A DNA stretch of 9,684 bases, from NCBI GenBank assembly GCA_937892345.1, contig CALAGF010000304.1, positions 1 to 9,684 on the forward strand. Reading direction: 5' to 3'. Below the pieces are notes generated by a model. It saw only the letters and a list, made by a program, of their open reading frames with translations, had not been told where the DNA came from and searched no databases. Shown here one piece after another: positions 1 through 6,658 of the stretch. The position numbers were made by a program, and so were the translations under genes. Position 1 is the stretch's first letter, and each line of letters begins with the position of its first letter. This stretch comes from an uncultured Rhodocyclaceae bacterium (lineage in GTDB: Bacteria; Pseudomonadota; Gammaproteobacteria; Burkholderiales; Rhodocyclaceae).

Positions 1-394
1 CGTAGCGAGCTGCCACGGTGGCCGTCGCAACCCCGTGCTGACCTGCACCGGTTTCGGCAATAACGCGCGGTTTGCCCATCCGCTTGGCGAGCATCGCTTG
101 ACCGATGCAGTTGTTCACCTTGTGTGCGCCGGTGTGATTGAGATCTTCGCGCTTGAGATAAATCTGGGCGCCACCGAGTTGCTCCGACCAGCGCTTGGCA
201 TGGTAGATCGGCGACGGCCGGCCAACAAAATGCTTCAACTCGTATTCATATTCTGCGCGGAATGCAGGATCGGCCTGCGCAAAGGCATAGGCTGACTTCA
301 ACTCATCGAGCGCACCGAACAGCGTTTCGGCGACGAATACACCACCATAGGGACCAAAATGCCCCTTGGCGTCAGGGAAGTTATATTGACTCAT
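1..394 (-). CDS. trpB: Tryptophan synthase beta subunit (partial, 3' end outside window)
   Basis: TrpB condenses indole, delivered from TrpA, with L-serine to give L-tryptophan, using pyridoxal phosphate in the cytoplasm. The first 131 codons are visible; about two thirds of a normal protein of roughly 400 residues lies beyond the edge. The visible part starts MSQYNFPDAKGHFGPYGG and contains REDLNHTGAHKVNN, with the PLP-binding lysine at residue 92, followed by AETGAGQHG with the catalytic glutamate at 114. These match Lys87 and Glu109 of the Salmonella enzyme with a constant offset of five. The ATG at 394 has a GGAAAG Shine-Dalgarno a few bases upstream, inside the end of trpF. The gene overlaps trpF by 14 nt, which suggests coupled translation. 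trpA would be expected next, outside the window. The reading frame is intact as far as it can be seen. Confidence 0.97.
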   Translation of the reverse strand, partial: MSQYNFPDAKGHFGPYGGVFVAETLFGALDELKSAYAFAQADPAFRAEYEYELKHFVGRPSPIYHAKRWSEQLGGAQIYLKREDLNHTGAHKVNNCIGQAMLAKRMGKPRVIAETGAGQHGVATATVAARY

Positions 395-1007
395 CGGCTT
401 TCCGTACTGCCGCAACAAAAGCGGCGATTTTTTCGTGATCCTTGATGCCCTTGCTCATTTCCACTCCGGACGAGACGTCGACCGCGACCGGCCGAACACG
501 CCTGATCGCATCGCCTACGTTGCCTGCATGCAGCCCCCCGGAAAGTACCAGATTTCCCGGCAGATCCCTTGGAATCAGGGTCCAGTCGAAAACATGTCCG
601 CCCCCACCGTATCCATCCACGAAAGCGTCGAGCAACAACCCCCGGGCATCCTGAAAGTTGCGGGCGAATTCTACCAGATCGAGCCCCGGCCTCACCCTTG
701 CTGCCCGTAACCACGGCCGGGCAAAGCCTTGGCAATAATCCGGCGTTTCATCACCATGAAATTGCAGGAGATTGAGCGGTACCTGCTCGCAGACCGAGCG
801 CACCATTTCCGGTGACTCGTTGACGAACAAGCCCACCACATCAATAAAGGGCGGAATGCGGCGAGCCAATTCACCGGCACGCTGCGCAGACAATGCCCGC
901 GGACTGGGGGGATAAAACACGAAACCAATCGCATCGGCACCGGCTTCAACCGCCGCATCGACATCAGCCTCGCAACTTAATCCACAGATTTTGATTCGAG
1001 TTTTCAT
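381..1007 (-). CDS. trpF: Phosphoribosylanthranilate isomerase
   Basis: TrpF catalyses the Amadori rearrangement of N-(5'-phosphoribosyl)anthranilate to CdRP, the third step of tryptophan synthesis. The 208-residue length is normal for a free-standing, monofunctional (beta/alpha)8-barrel enzyme. Visible signatures are RIKICGL at residues 4-10 with the catalytic base Cys8, QFHGDE at 82-87, LLLDAF with the expected general acid Asp127, LSGGL at 155-159 and DVSSGVE at 177-183 for phosphate binding. The ATG overlaps the truA stop codon as ATGA (4 nt), and the gene's own end overlaps the trpB start by 14 nt. The Shine-Dalgarno is weak, so translation probably depends on ribosomes finishing truA. 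It is not fused to trpC, unlike the enterobacterial TrpC-TrpF protein. Confidence 0.97.
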   Translation of the reverse strand: MKTRIKICGLSCEADVDAAVEAGADAIGFVFYPPSPRALSAQRAGELARRIPPFIDVVGLFVNESPEMVRSVCEQVPLNLLQFHGDETPDYCQGFARPWLRAARVRPGLDLVEFARNFQDARGLLLDAFVDGYGGGGHVFDWTLIPRDLPGNLVLSGGLHAGNVGDAIRRVRPVAVDVSSGVEMSKGIKDHEKIAAFVAAVRKADESI

Positions 1008-1792
1008 GACAATAACCCATCGAGAAAATCATCCGCAGAATCAGGCAAGCCCCAATGGGGCTCATATACCGGACCGCGGAAATACAAGCCATCCGGCGAA
1101 AAGGTCGGTGCGGCCCGAGTACGGTCCTTCATTTGCAACAAGGCATCGATCCAGGCAGGTTCCTGGCTGCCTTTGCCCACATAGACCAAGGTACCCACCA
1201 GATTGCGCACCATGTGATGCAAAAAGGCCGATGCCTCGAAATCGAAGATCAGCATTGCACCCTGCTGGCGAACTTCGGCATGCGTCATGATTTTAATCGG
1301 TGACTTCGCCTGACAACCTGCTGCGCGAAAAGCGGAAAAATCATGCTCGCCAAGTAGTCGACCGCAGGCATTCTGCATCGCAGCCAAATCCAGCGGCAAA
1401 TGAAACCAGCCGACCCGACCCTGCCACAACCCGGGGCGTTGCGGCCGATTCAACAAAAGATAGCGATAGCGGCGGCCACGCGCACTAAAGCGGGCGTGAA
1501 ATTCATCAGCCACTGGCACCACCCAGCGCACGGCCACTCCCTCTGGCAAATGCGCATTTGCCCCCCGCACCCAGGCACTCAAAGGTCGGACGACCTCGGT
1601 TTCGAAATGCACAACCTGCTGGGTGGCGTGCACGCCCGCATCGGTACGCCCGGCACACAAGGTCGCGATCCGCTGGCCGGCAATCGAAGACAAGGCGAAC
1701 TCCAGTGCGTCCTGCACGGTACCCCCCCCTGCCTGGCTTTGCCAACCGTGGAAACCGCTACCGCGATATTCAACGCCCAATGCCAGTCTCAC
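1004..1792 (-). CDS. truA: tRNA pseudouridine(38-40) synthase
   Basis: TruA isomerises uridines 38, 39 and 40 in the anticodon arm of many tRNAs to pseudouridine. The 262-residue length is typical. The family motif AGRTDAGVHA carries the catalytic nucleophile Asp51 (Asp60 in E. coli). RRYRY at 107-111 holds the conserved active-site tyrosine (Tyr109), and FLHHMVRNLVG at 190-200 is the conserved C-terminal motif. The start is GTG at 1792, overlapping the stop of the upstream membrane protein gene as GTGA, with GGGA seven bases upstream. The first residues, RLALGVEYRGSGFHGWQ, align with the normal TruA start, which supports this choice. The stop overlaps the trpF start by 4 nt. In E. coli, loss of TruA (HisT) relieves attenuation of amino acid operons, so its place beside trp and downstream of leu genes is notable. 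That functional link is inference. Confidence 0.97.
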   Translation of the reverse strand: MRLALGVEYRGSGFHGWQSQAGGGTVQDALEFALSSIAGQRIATLCAGRTDAGVHATQQVVHFETEVVRPLSAWVRGANAHLPEGVAVRWVVPVADEFHARFSARGRRYRYLLLNRPQRPGLWQGRVGWFHLPLDLAAMQNACGRLLGEHDFSAFRAAGCQAKSPIKIMTHAEVRQQGAMLIFDFEASAFLHHMVRNLVGTLVYVGKGSQEPAWIDALLQMKDRTRAAPTFSPDGLYFRGPVYEPHWGLPDSADDFLDGLLS

Positions 1793-2379
1793 CAGAGTAT
1801 CCCGAATAAAAATGCTGAAAACGCCACTACGGGCAGCAAAAGATCGGGAAGCGTCAACGCTTGCGCCTCGATCCGAATCACATTCAAGCCATCGAAGCCT
1901 CCCGGCTCCCCGGTCAACATGTTACGCCAGGCGCCTTTGGGCAACGGCGCCTCAAGCTGTCCAAGTACCAGCGACAACCTGACCACCAATCTTTCAAGAT
2001 CAATGCCGAAACGAGCGAACGGAGAACACAGCCCCCACAAACCGGCAATGATGCCTGACCTGCCAAGGCGCACAAAAAGCCAGGCAACGCAGGCCAGCAA
2101 AACCAGCAAACGCATTGCGTGCAGATTGGCCTCAGCCATGCCTTCATAGGTTGGTGCCCAAGCGTAGCCTTCCAGTGCTTCACCCGGCGTGTGATAGGCC
2201 AGAATCAGCCAGAGACTGAGCAGCAGCAATCGTGTGCGCCGTAGAAACCCCAGCCAGTGACGTGTCACACCCGGCAGGAAAAATAGTGGCACAACCAAGA
2301 CGATGTGCCCGGGATGGGAAACATGCTGACTCCCGAGTACGCCGATCATCCAGAGCAGGAGCAAAGCAGAAGGATGCAA
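1789..2379 (-). CDS. Putative membrane protein resembling EcfT/CbiQ transporter T-components
   Basis: This is a 196-residue integral membrane protein of unproven function. The start chosen is TTG at 2379 (MHPSALLLLWMIGVLG), because GAGG at 2388-2391 sits eight bases upstream. The in-frame ATG at 2433 would put the fimV terminator hairpin inside the coding region. Hydrophobic segments are at about residues 3-17, 26-38, 50-62, 88-104, 108-119 and 177-195. Between them, residues 104-143 hold a basic and amphipathic stretch (LFVRLGRSGI, then CSPFARFGIDLERLVVRLS) that resembles the coupling region of EcfT/CbiQ proteins. A clear Ala-Arg-Gly coupling motif is not seen; the region after residue 167 reads VIRIEAQALTLPDLLLP. 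No ECF ATPase or substrate-binding component gene is nearby. Family membership is inferred from pattern only. The gene overlaps truA by 4 nt. Confidence 0.6.
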   Translation of the reverse strand: MHPSALLLLWMIGVLGSQHVSHPGHIVLVVPLFFLPGVTRHWLGFLRRTRLLLLSLWLILAYHTPGEALEGYAWAPTYEGMAEANLHAMRLLVLLACVAWLFVRLGRSGIIAGLWGLCSPFARFGIDLERLVVRLSLVLGQLEAPLPKGAWRNMLTGEPGGFDGLNVIRIEAQALTLPDLLLPVVAFSAFLFGILW

Positions 2380-2387
2380 GACGGATA

Positions 2388-2391
2388 CCTC
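2388..2391 (-). promoter_or_regulatory. Ribosome binding site deciding the EcfT-like start
   Basis: On the minus strand GAGG lies eight bases before a TTG codon at 2379, and no comparable site precedes the ATG at 2433. It begins directly after the T-rich tail of the fimV terminator. This supports the shorter protein and the unusual TTG start. Confidence 0.6.
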
Positions 2392-2422
2392 GAAATAAAG
2401 GCGGCCCCGAATGGGGCCGCCT
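2392..2422 (-). terminator. Rho-independent terminator after fimV
   Basis: On the minus strand, arm AGGCGGCCCC (2422-2413), loop ATTC (2412-2409) and arm GGGGCCGCCT (2408-2399) form a perfect 10-bp GC-rich stem, followed by TTATTT. It begins 22 nt after the fimV stop codon. No T-run follows the hairpin on the plus strand, so it is directional for fimV transcription. Because the ribosome binding site of the next gene follows at once, it may let some transcription through or act as an attenuator. Confidence 0.85.
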
Positions 2423-2432
2423 GTACCAATCA

Positions 2433-2444
2433 TTTCAGCTGAAA
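2433..2444. repeat. Perfect 12-bp palindrome TTTCAGCTGAAA after fimV stop
   Basis: TTTCAGCTGAAA is an exact palindrome directly next to the fimV TAG stop codon, and it lies between that stop and the terminator hairpin. As RNA it could only make a 4-bp stem with a 4-base loop. As DNA it could be a dimeric protein site. No function is assigned, and chance occurrence is possible. Confidence 0.4.
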
Positions 2445-5348
2445 CTACCGACCGATACGCCCGAGAACTGACTCCGCCTGAGCAACCAGATCCGGCGGAC
2501 CATCGACGAGAACTTCTTCAAGCAACTCACGGGCGCCTTCCAGATCACCCATATCTTCATAGGCTTTGGCCAGATCCAGTTTGGTATTAACTTCTTCCCA
2601 ATTTGCATCATGGACGACAGCTTGCTCTTCAGCGGGCGTGACCACGCTTTCCGGAACAGGCTCCAAAGGCATTTCGGAAGCAGGCCCTGCACCAAGATCC
2701 AGATTGATCGAACCGATATCAAATTCCGGTACCGACATCGGTCGACCGAGGAATACAGAGTCGCTCAATTTCACATCGAAATCGAGCGAATCCCCTTCTT
2801 CCTCCGGATTCACCGGATTCACTACCGTATTGACAAGTTCCGGGTTGTCAAACTCGTCATCCGAGCTTGCACTCTCCGCCAGAACAACTGTCTTGTCCTG
2901 CTGTTCGTCCCACTCACTACCGCCAAGATCCTGCGGTGTGATTGCCGAGTCGTAAAGACCGGTCGGCACAATCAGGGTACCTTCAGGTGAGAACTCGCGA
3001 GGGGACTCGGGCAAGTCATCAGCGAAGGAAAGTTCGTCGTCATCAAACGAAGTATCGCTCTCCGGTGGCTCATCCAAACTGATCCGCTGAGCCAGCGAAC
3101 CGACAGCGAACTCAGCTGGTTGCACGAGCGACGACACACCAGAGCTGACGCTGGCAAGATCAAAGTCAAGCGCTTCCCCATCGTCGGGCAGGGTTTCTGC
3201 AGTGACGAAGGTATCGACATAAGGCGCATCTTCTTCAACCGGCTGAGCAAGCACCGGCTCAGGCGGAGAAAACTGGACTGGCGGCAACTCGAATTCCAGT
3301 GGTGCGTCATCCGAAATATCGTGAGGCTCATCCAGGATCAACTGATCGGCAGGCTTGGCATCAACAGACCGCTCTTGAATAACTTCCGGCACGAAAGCTG
3401 TCTCAGGGGCAAGCGCCTGCGCCATCTCCTCGGCTGCTGTATCAACATGTGCGATTGCAGAATAGAGCGGATTTCCCGGCACCAGTTTCGCACCCAAGGC
3501 GGCGACCTTGCTCCACTCGGGGCCACGTCCTCCTGTATGTGCATACAACTCGCTGGCCAGCGTTTCAAACTGTTTGACACTGCCACGATTGGCATAAATT
3601 TCAGCCAGTTTGGCATGAATGGCAAGACGTTGAGGATCCTTTTGCATGGCCTCCAGAAGAATTTCCTCTGCTTGGGCATCTCGCCCATAAGCCATGTAAA
3701 CATCTGCTTCAGCCACCGGATCCACTTCATCGGTATCGATAGAACCGGGACCTGCCTGGCTAAAGTCGCCTGTTTGCGCCAAGGTATGGCCGGTATCAAC
3801 GCTCTCGCCACCTGTCATCTGGAACACCGAATTGGGTCCGAGACTCGAAGGACTGGGTGCAGCGGTCGTTTCAAAAGCGATGGACTGGCTACGACGCCGA
3901 CGATACAACAAACCACCGGTAAGCAGCGCAATCAGAGCTGCGCCGCCAGCGAGTGGGAGCGGATCACTCAACAGGTTATCCAGGAAACTTGGCTCATCCA
4001 ACGCATCATCGTCGGTTGCGGGCACAGGAGCGGCTGCAGGAGGCTGTTCGGCCACGGGCGCTGCAGCCGGTTGCTCAACAACCGGCGCTGACGGCGCGGG
4101 TTCAGCGGGAGTCGCAGGCGTAGTGGGCGGTTCGGCAAGCTTGGGCGGTTCGACAGGCGCATTTGCCACTGGCTGTTCAGGCTGCGTTACCGGCGCGACT
4201 TTGGCTTTGTCCAGTTCTGCCAGCTTGGCATTCTTCAGCTCAAGGAGTTTTTGCAGTTCATCAACATTCTTCTCTAGGATGCTGACACGCTGCTGCGCCT
4301 CCAACAAAGCCTTGTCCTTGGCGAGACGATCAGCATCACTGCCTTGCTTGCCTGCCAGATCAGCCTTGCCAACCTTGACCTGATCCTTGGCAGAATCAAC
4401 CGCAGGCATACTTTCCTCAACCTTTGGTGCAATGCGACCGGCGGTACCCTGCTGCGGTGCTGCCGGTTTGACAGCAGCCACTGCAGCTGCGGCAGCCAGT
4501 TTCTTGCGGTAGCCGGCAAAGTCACCCGTCGTGATGTAGATGTTGCGAGCCTTGTTTTCGGGCACAGCCTCGACCAAGGACTTCTCCGGCATATTAAGAA
4601 TGGCGCCGGTTTTGATTCGGTTGATATCACCTTCAAGGAAAGCAGCACGATTGTGCTCGTAGATGCCAACCAGCATCTGCTCAAGGGTGACGCCCGCATA
4701 ACGGTTGTTGGCCGCAATACGACGCAAGGTCTCACCCCGCTCAACGACGTGAGTCCCTTCCGTTTTGGCCTCTGGCTTGGCAGCCTTCTCAGCAGCCGGC
4801 GCCGTTGCCGGTGTGACAGTTGCCGGCGCTTGCGGCTTGGCGAGCGGAGCGGCTACCTTTTTATCCGTACTGCGCACCATATCCACGATCTTGGCATCTG
4901 CGACAGAGCGGACTGCCTTACCCTGAGCCATTTCAGGCGGATCCAGCAGGAAGGTGTACTCACGAACCAAACGGCCAGAGGGCCAGTTCAGTTCGACAAG
5001 AAAATCAAGGAAAGGCTCGTTGACCGGTTTCAGCGACGACACCTTGACTACCGCACGCCCCTTGCTTCGTTTTTCAACTGAAAAACGAAGCTCTCCGAGC
5101 GAGGCCGAATAATCCACGCCCGCCTGCTTGAAGACCTCTACTGGCGCAAGCCTGGCGGTCATCGCCGCCAATTCTTCCTTGGTCGCGGCGATTTCCATCT
5201 CGGCGCGCAAAGGCTGGCCCAGACTGGAAAGAACCGTCAGACGACCAAGACCTGCAGCTTCCGCTACCCAGGGGGTCATGGACAAACACGACGCGACTGC
5301 CAACACGGCTGTGCGTTTCTTGAATTTCAAGCTATTTTTTTCGTTCAC
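2445..5348 (-). CDS. fimV: FimV/HubP-family polar hub and peptidoglycan-binding protein
   Basis: FimV-family proteins (Pseudomonas FimV, Vibrio HubP, Neisseria TspA) are inner-membrane hubs that bind peptidoglycan and support type IV pilus assembly, twitching and polar organisation. The 967-residue protein shows, in order: a signal peptide ending near VAEA at 28-31; the FimV N-terminal domain at about 32-138, beginning AGLGRLTVLSSLGQPL; a LysM domain at about 200-255 (HVVERGETLRRIA); a coiled coil at about 338-384; a Pro/Ala-rich linker to about 446; one membrane segment at about 464-481, followed by RRRR; a TPR-like block at 545-605 (AEADVYMAYGRDAQAEEILL); a long acidic tail with repeated LDFDL-type motifs; and the C-terminal FimV cap at 914-967 (KLDLAKAYEDMGDLEGARELL). 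GTG at 5348 is preferred over TTG at 5354, because CAGGG lies seven bases before the GTG but only one base before the TTG. It is flanked by a promoter-sized gap and a strong terminator, so it is probably a single-gene unit. Confidence 0.95.
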   Translation of the reverse strand: MNEKNSLKFKKRTAVLAVASCLSMTPWVAEAAGLGRLTVLSSLGQPLRAEMEIAATKEELAAMTARLAPVEVFKQAGVDYSASLGELRFSVEKRSKGRAVVKVSSLKPVNEPFLDFLVELNWPSGRLVREYTFLLDPPEMAQGKAVRSVADAKIVDMVRSTDKKVAAPLAKPQAPATVTPATAPAAEKAAKPEAKTEGTHVVERGETLRRIAANNRYAGVTLEQMLVGIYEHNRAAFLEGDINRIKTGAILNMPEKSLVEAVPENKARNIYITTGDFAGYRKKLAAAAAVAAVKPAAPQQGTAGRIAPKVEESMPAVDSAKDQVKVGKADLAGKQGSDADRLAKDKALLEAQQRVSILEKNVDELQKLLELKNAKLAELDKAKVAPVTQPEQPVANAPVEPPKLAEPPTTPATPAEPAPSAPVVEQPAAAPVAEQPPAAAPVPATDDDALDEPSFLDNLLSDPLPLAGGAALIALLTGGLLYRRRRSQSIAFETTAAPSPSSLGPNSVFQMTGGESVDTGHTLAQTGDFSQAGPGSIDTDEVDPVAEADVYMAYGRDAQAEEILLEAMQKDPQRLAIHAKLAEIYANRGSVKQFETLASELYAHTGGRGPEWSKVAALGAKLVPGNPLYSAIAHVDTAAEEMAQALAPETAFVPEVIQERSVDAKPADQLILDEPHDISDDAPLEFELPPVQFSPPEPVLAQPVEEDAPYVDTFVTAETLPDDGEALDFDLASVSSGVSSLVQPAEFAVGSLAQRISLDEPPESDTSFDDDELSFADDLPESPREFSPEGTLIVPTGLYDSAITPQDLGGSEWDEQQDKTVVLAESASSDDEFDNPELVNTVVNPVNPEEEGDSLDFDVKLSDSVFLGRPMSVPEFDIGSINLDLGAGPASEMPLEPVPESVVTPAEEQAVVHDANWEEVNTKLDLAKAYEDMGDLEGARELLEEVLVDGPPDLVAQAESVLGRIGR

Positions 5349-5355
5349 GGCCAAG

Positions 5356-5360
5356 CCCTG
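5356..5360 (-). promoter_or_regulatory. Ribosome binding site deciding the fimV start
   Basis: CAGGG on the minus strand has a 7-base spacing to GTG at 5348. The alternative in-frame TTG at 5354 would leave a single base of spacing, too short for initiation. The two starts differ by only two residues before the signal peptide. Confidence 0.55.
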
Positions 5361-5381
5361 AGCGTGTGATTCGGGAGTTTC

Positions 5382-5410
5382 AAATTAACATCATGGACTT
5401 AGCAATGCAA
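5382..5410 (-). promoter_or_regulatory. Tentative sigma-70-like promoter for fimV
   Basis: On the minus strand TTGCAT (5410-5405) is followed after 17 bases by TAATTT (5387-5382), which would start a leader of roughly 25-30 nt before the fimV GTG. Each box matches the consensus at only about three of six positions. The region is A+T-richer than its surroundings, and a small inverted repeat (TTAGC, GCTAA) spans the -35 box. This is a weak candidate, offered because the 149-nt gap is the only roomy intergenic space here. Confidence 0.22.
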
Positions 5411-5458
5411 GCTAAACCTGCTTCTAGCCGGGACATGCGCATATTCCATGAAGGTAAT

Positions 5459-5478
5459 ATCCGGGCTCTCGCCCGGAT
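5459..5478 (-). terminator. Hairpin after asd, possible weak terminator or 3'-end stabiliser
   Basis: On the minus strand ATCCGGGC, loop GAGA and GCCCGGAT form a perfect 8-bp stem capped by a GNRA tetraloop, starting 19 nt after the asd stop. The tail reads ATTACCTT, with few consecutive Ts. It marks the probable end of the leu-asd transcript, but it is poorer than the fimV terminator. It could also act as an mRNA-stabilising hairpin or a leaky terminator. Confidence 0.5.
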
Positions 5479-5497
5479 GCAGAAACGTTTGTCCAAC

Positions 5498-6631
5498 TCA
5501 GGCGTCGAGCAGAATACGCAACATGCGACGCAGCGGTTCAGCAGCCCCCCAAAGCAACTGATCACCACAGGTGAAAGCAGCCAGATATTCCGGCCCCATC
5601 GCCATCTTGTGCAGACGGCCGACTGGCACGGTCAGCGTGCCTGTCACCGCAGCAGGCGTCAGTTCACGCTCGGAGATTTCGCGATCGTTCGGCACCACCT
5701 TGGCCCAAGGATTGGCTTTGGCCAGCATGTCGCTGATTTCATCCAGCGGCACATCCTTTTTCAGCTTGATGGTCAGCGCCTGGCTGTGACAACGCATGGC
5801 ACCAATACGTACACACAGGCCATCGATCGGGATCGAACCGGCGGAGCGGAAAGCGGGTTTGCCGAGAATCTTGTTGCATTCGGCACCGCCCTTCCATTCT
5901 TCCTTAGACTGACCGTTCTCGTAAGGCACATCGATCCAGGGAATGAGCGAGCCGGCCAGCGGCGTATTGCGGAAGTTCTTCTTCGGGAAGCTGTCCGAGC
6001 GAATCGTTTCCGCCACCTTGCGATCGATATCGAGAATGGCTGATGCCGGATCTGCCAGCAAATCAGCGACGGAAGCGTGAATCGCACCCATCTGCGAAAT
6101 CAGTTCGCGCATGTTCTGCGCGCCGGCACCGGAAGCCGCCTGATAGGTCATGGAACTTGCCCATTCGATCAGGTCATTCTGGAACAAGCCACCAAGGCCC
6201 ATCAGCATCAGCGACACGGTACAGTTGCCGCCAATCCAGTTCTTGCCGCCCTTGACCAGAGAATCCTTGATCACATTCATGTTGACCGGATCAAGAATGA
6301 TCACTGCATCATCTGCCATGCGCAGCGAAGACGCTGCATCGATCCAGTGTCCATCCCAGCCCGAGGCACGGAGTTTCGGGAAAACTTCCTTGGTGTAGTC
6401 GCCACCCTGACAGGTAATGATGATTTCGCACTGTTTCAGCGCGTCGACCGAAGAAGCGTCCTGCAAGGGCAAGGAAGCTTCCTTGCCACCGAAGACCGGC
6501 GCCTTGCCACCGGCAGCAGATGTGGAGAAATACACCGGATCGATATGGGCAAAATCGCCCTCTTCGACCATACGCTGCATCAGCACGGAACCCACCATGC
6601 CACGCCAACCGACCAGACCAACCTTCTTCAT
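5498..6631 (-). CDS. asd: Aspartate-semialdehyde dehydrogenase
   Basis: Asd reduces L-aspartyl 4-phosphate to L-aspartate 4-semialdehyde with NADPH, the branch point to lysine, diaminopimelate (cell wall), threonine and methionine. The protein has 377 residues and is of the Gram-negative (E. coli-like) type. VGLVGWRGMVGSVLMQRM at 4-21 is the nucleotide-binding start. GGNCTVS holds the catalytic Cys137, YQAASGAGA holds Gln164, and RIGAMRCHSQALTIKLKKDV holds the catalytic His282. The ATG has a GGAGAG Shine-Dalgarno seven bases upstream. It lies 27 nt after leuB with no promoter or terminator seen between, so it is probably cotranscribed with leuCDB. A hairpin follows its stop codon. No defect was seen. 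Confidence 0.98.
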   Translation of the reverse strand: MKKVGLVGWRGMVGSVLMQRMVEEGDFAHIDPVYFSTSAAGGKAPVFGGKEASLPLQDASSVDALKQCEIIITCQGGDYTKEVFPKLRASGWDGHWIDAASSLRMADDAVIILDPVNMNVIKDSLVKGGKNWIGGNCTVSLMLMGLGGLFQNDLIEWASSMTYQAASGAGAQNMRELISQMGAIHASVADLLADPASAILDIDRKVAETIRSDSFPKKNFRNTPLAGSLIPWIDVPYENGQSKEEWKGGAECNKILGKPAFRSAGSIPIDGLCVRIGAMRCHSQALTIKLKKDVPLDEISDMLAKANPWAKVVPNDREISERELTPAAVTGTLTVPVGRLHKMAMGPEYLAAFTCGDQLLWGAAEPLRRMLRILLDA

Positions 6632-6658
6632 GTCATCACTCTCCGTGAAAAATCTTTT

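Noticed and set aside
1400..2149. Open frame of 249 codons on the plus strand over truA and the EcfT-like gene
   Set aside because: Antisense to truA and the EcfT-like gene, low-complexity Pro/Ser/Arg-rich translation, no motif.
2380..2433. Longer N-terminus for the EcfT-like protein starting at ATG 2433
   Set aside because: The extra codons consist largely of the fimV terminator hairpin and no good ribosome binding site precedes the ATG. TTG at 2379 has GAGG at proper spacing and gives a natural MHP start.
3120..4091. Open frame of 323 codons on the plus strand inside fimV
   Set aside because: It is fully antisense to fimV, whose frame carries clear domains. Its translation is Arg/Cys/His-rich, with no recognisable domain and no Shine-Dalgarno noted. 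It is a by-product of codon bias.
4021..4200. Pro/Ala/Glu-rich, repeat-like stretch in fimV as a possible tandem DNA repeat
   Set aside because: It codes for the linker before the membrane segment, as is usual in FimV proteins. The DNA has no clear unit length.
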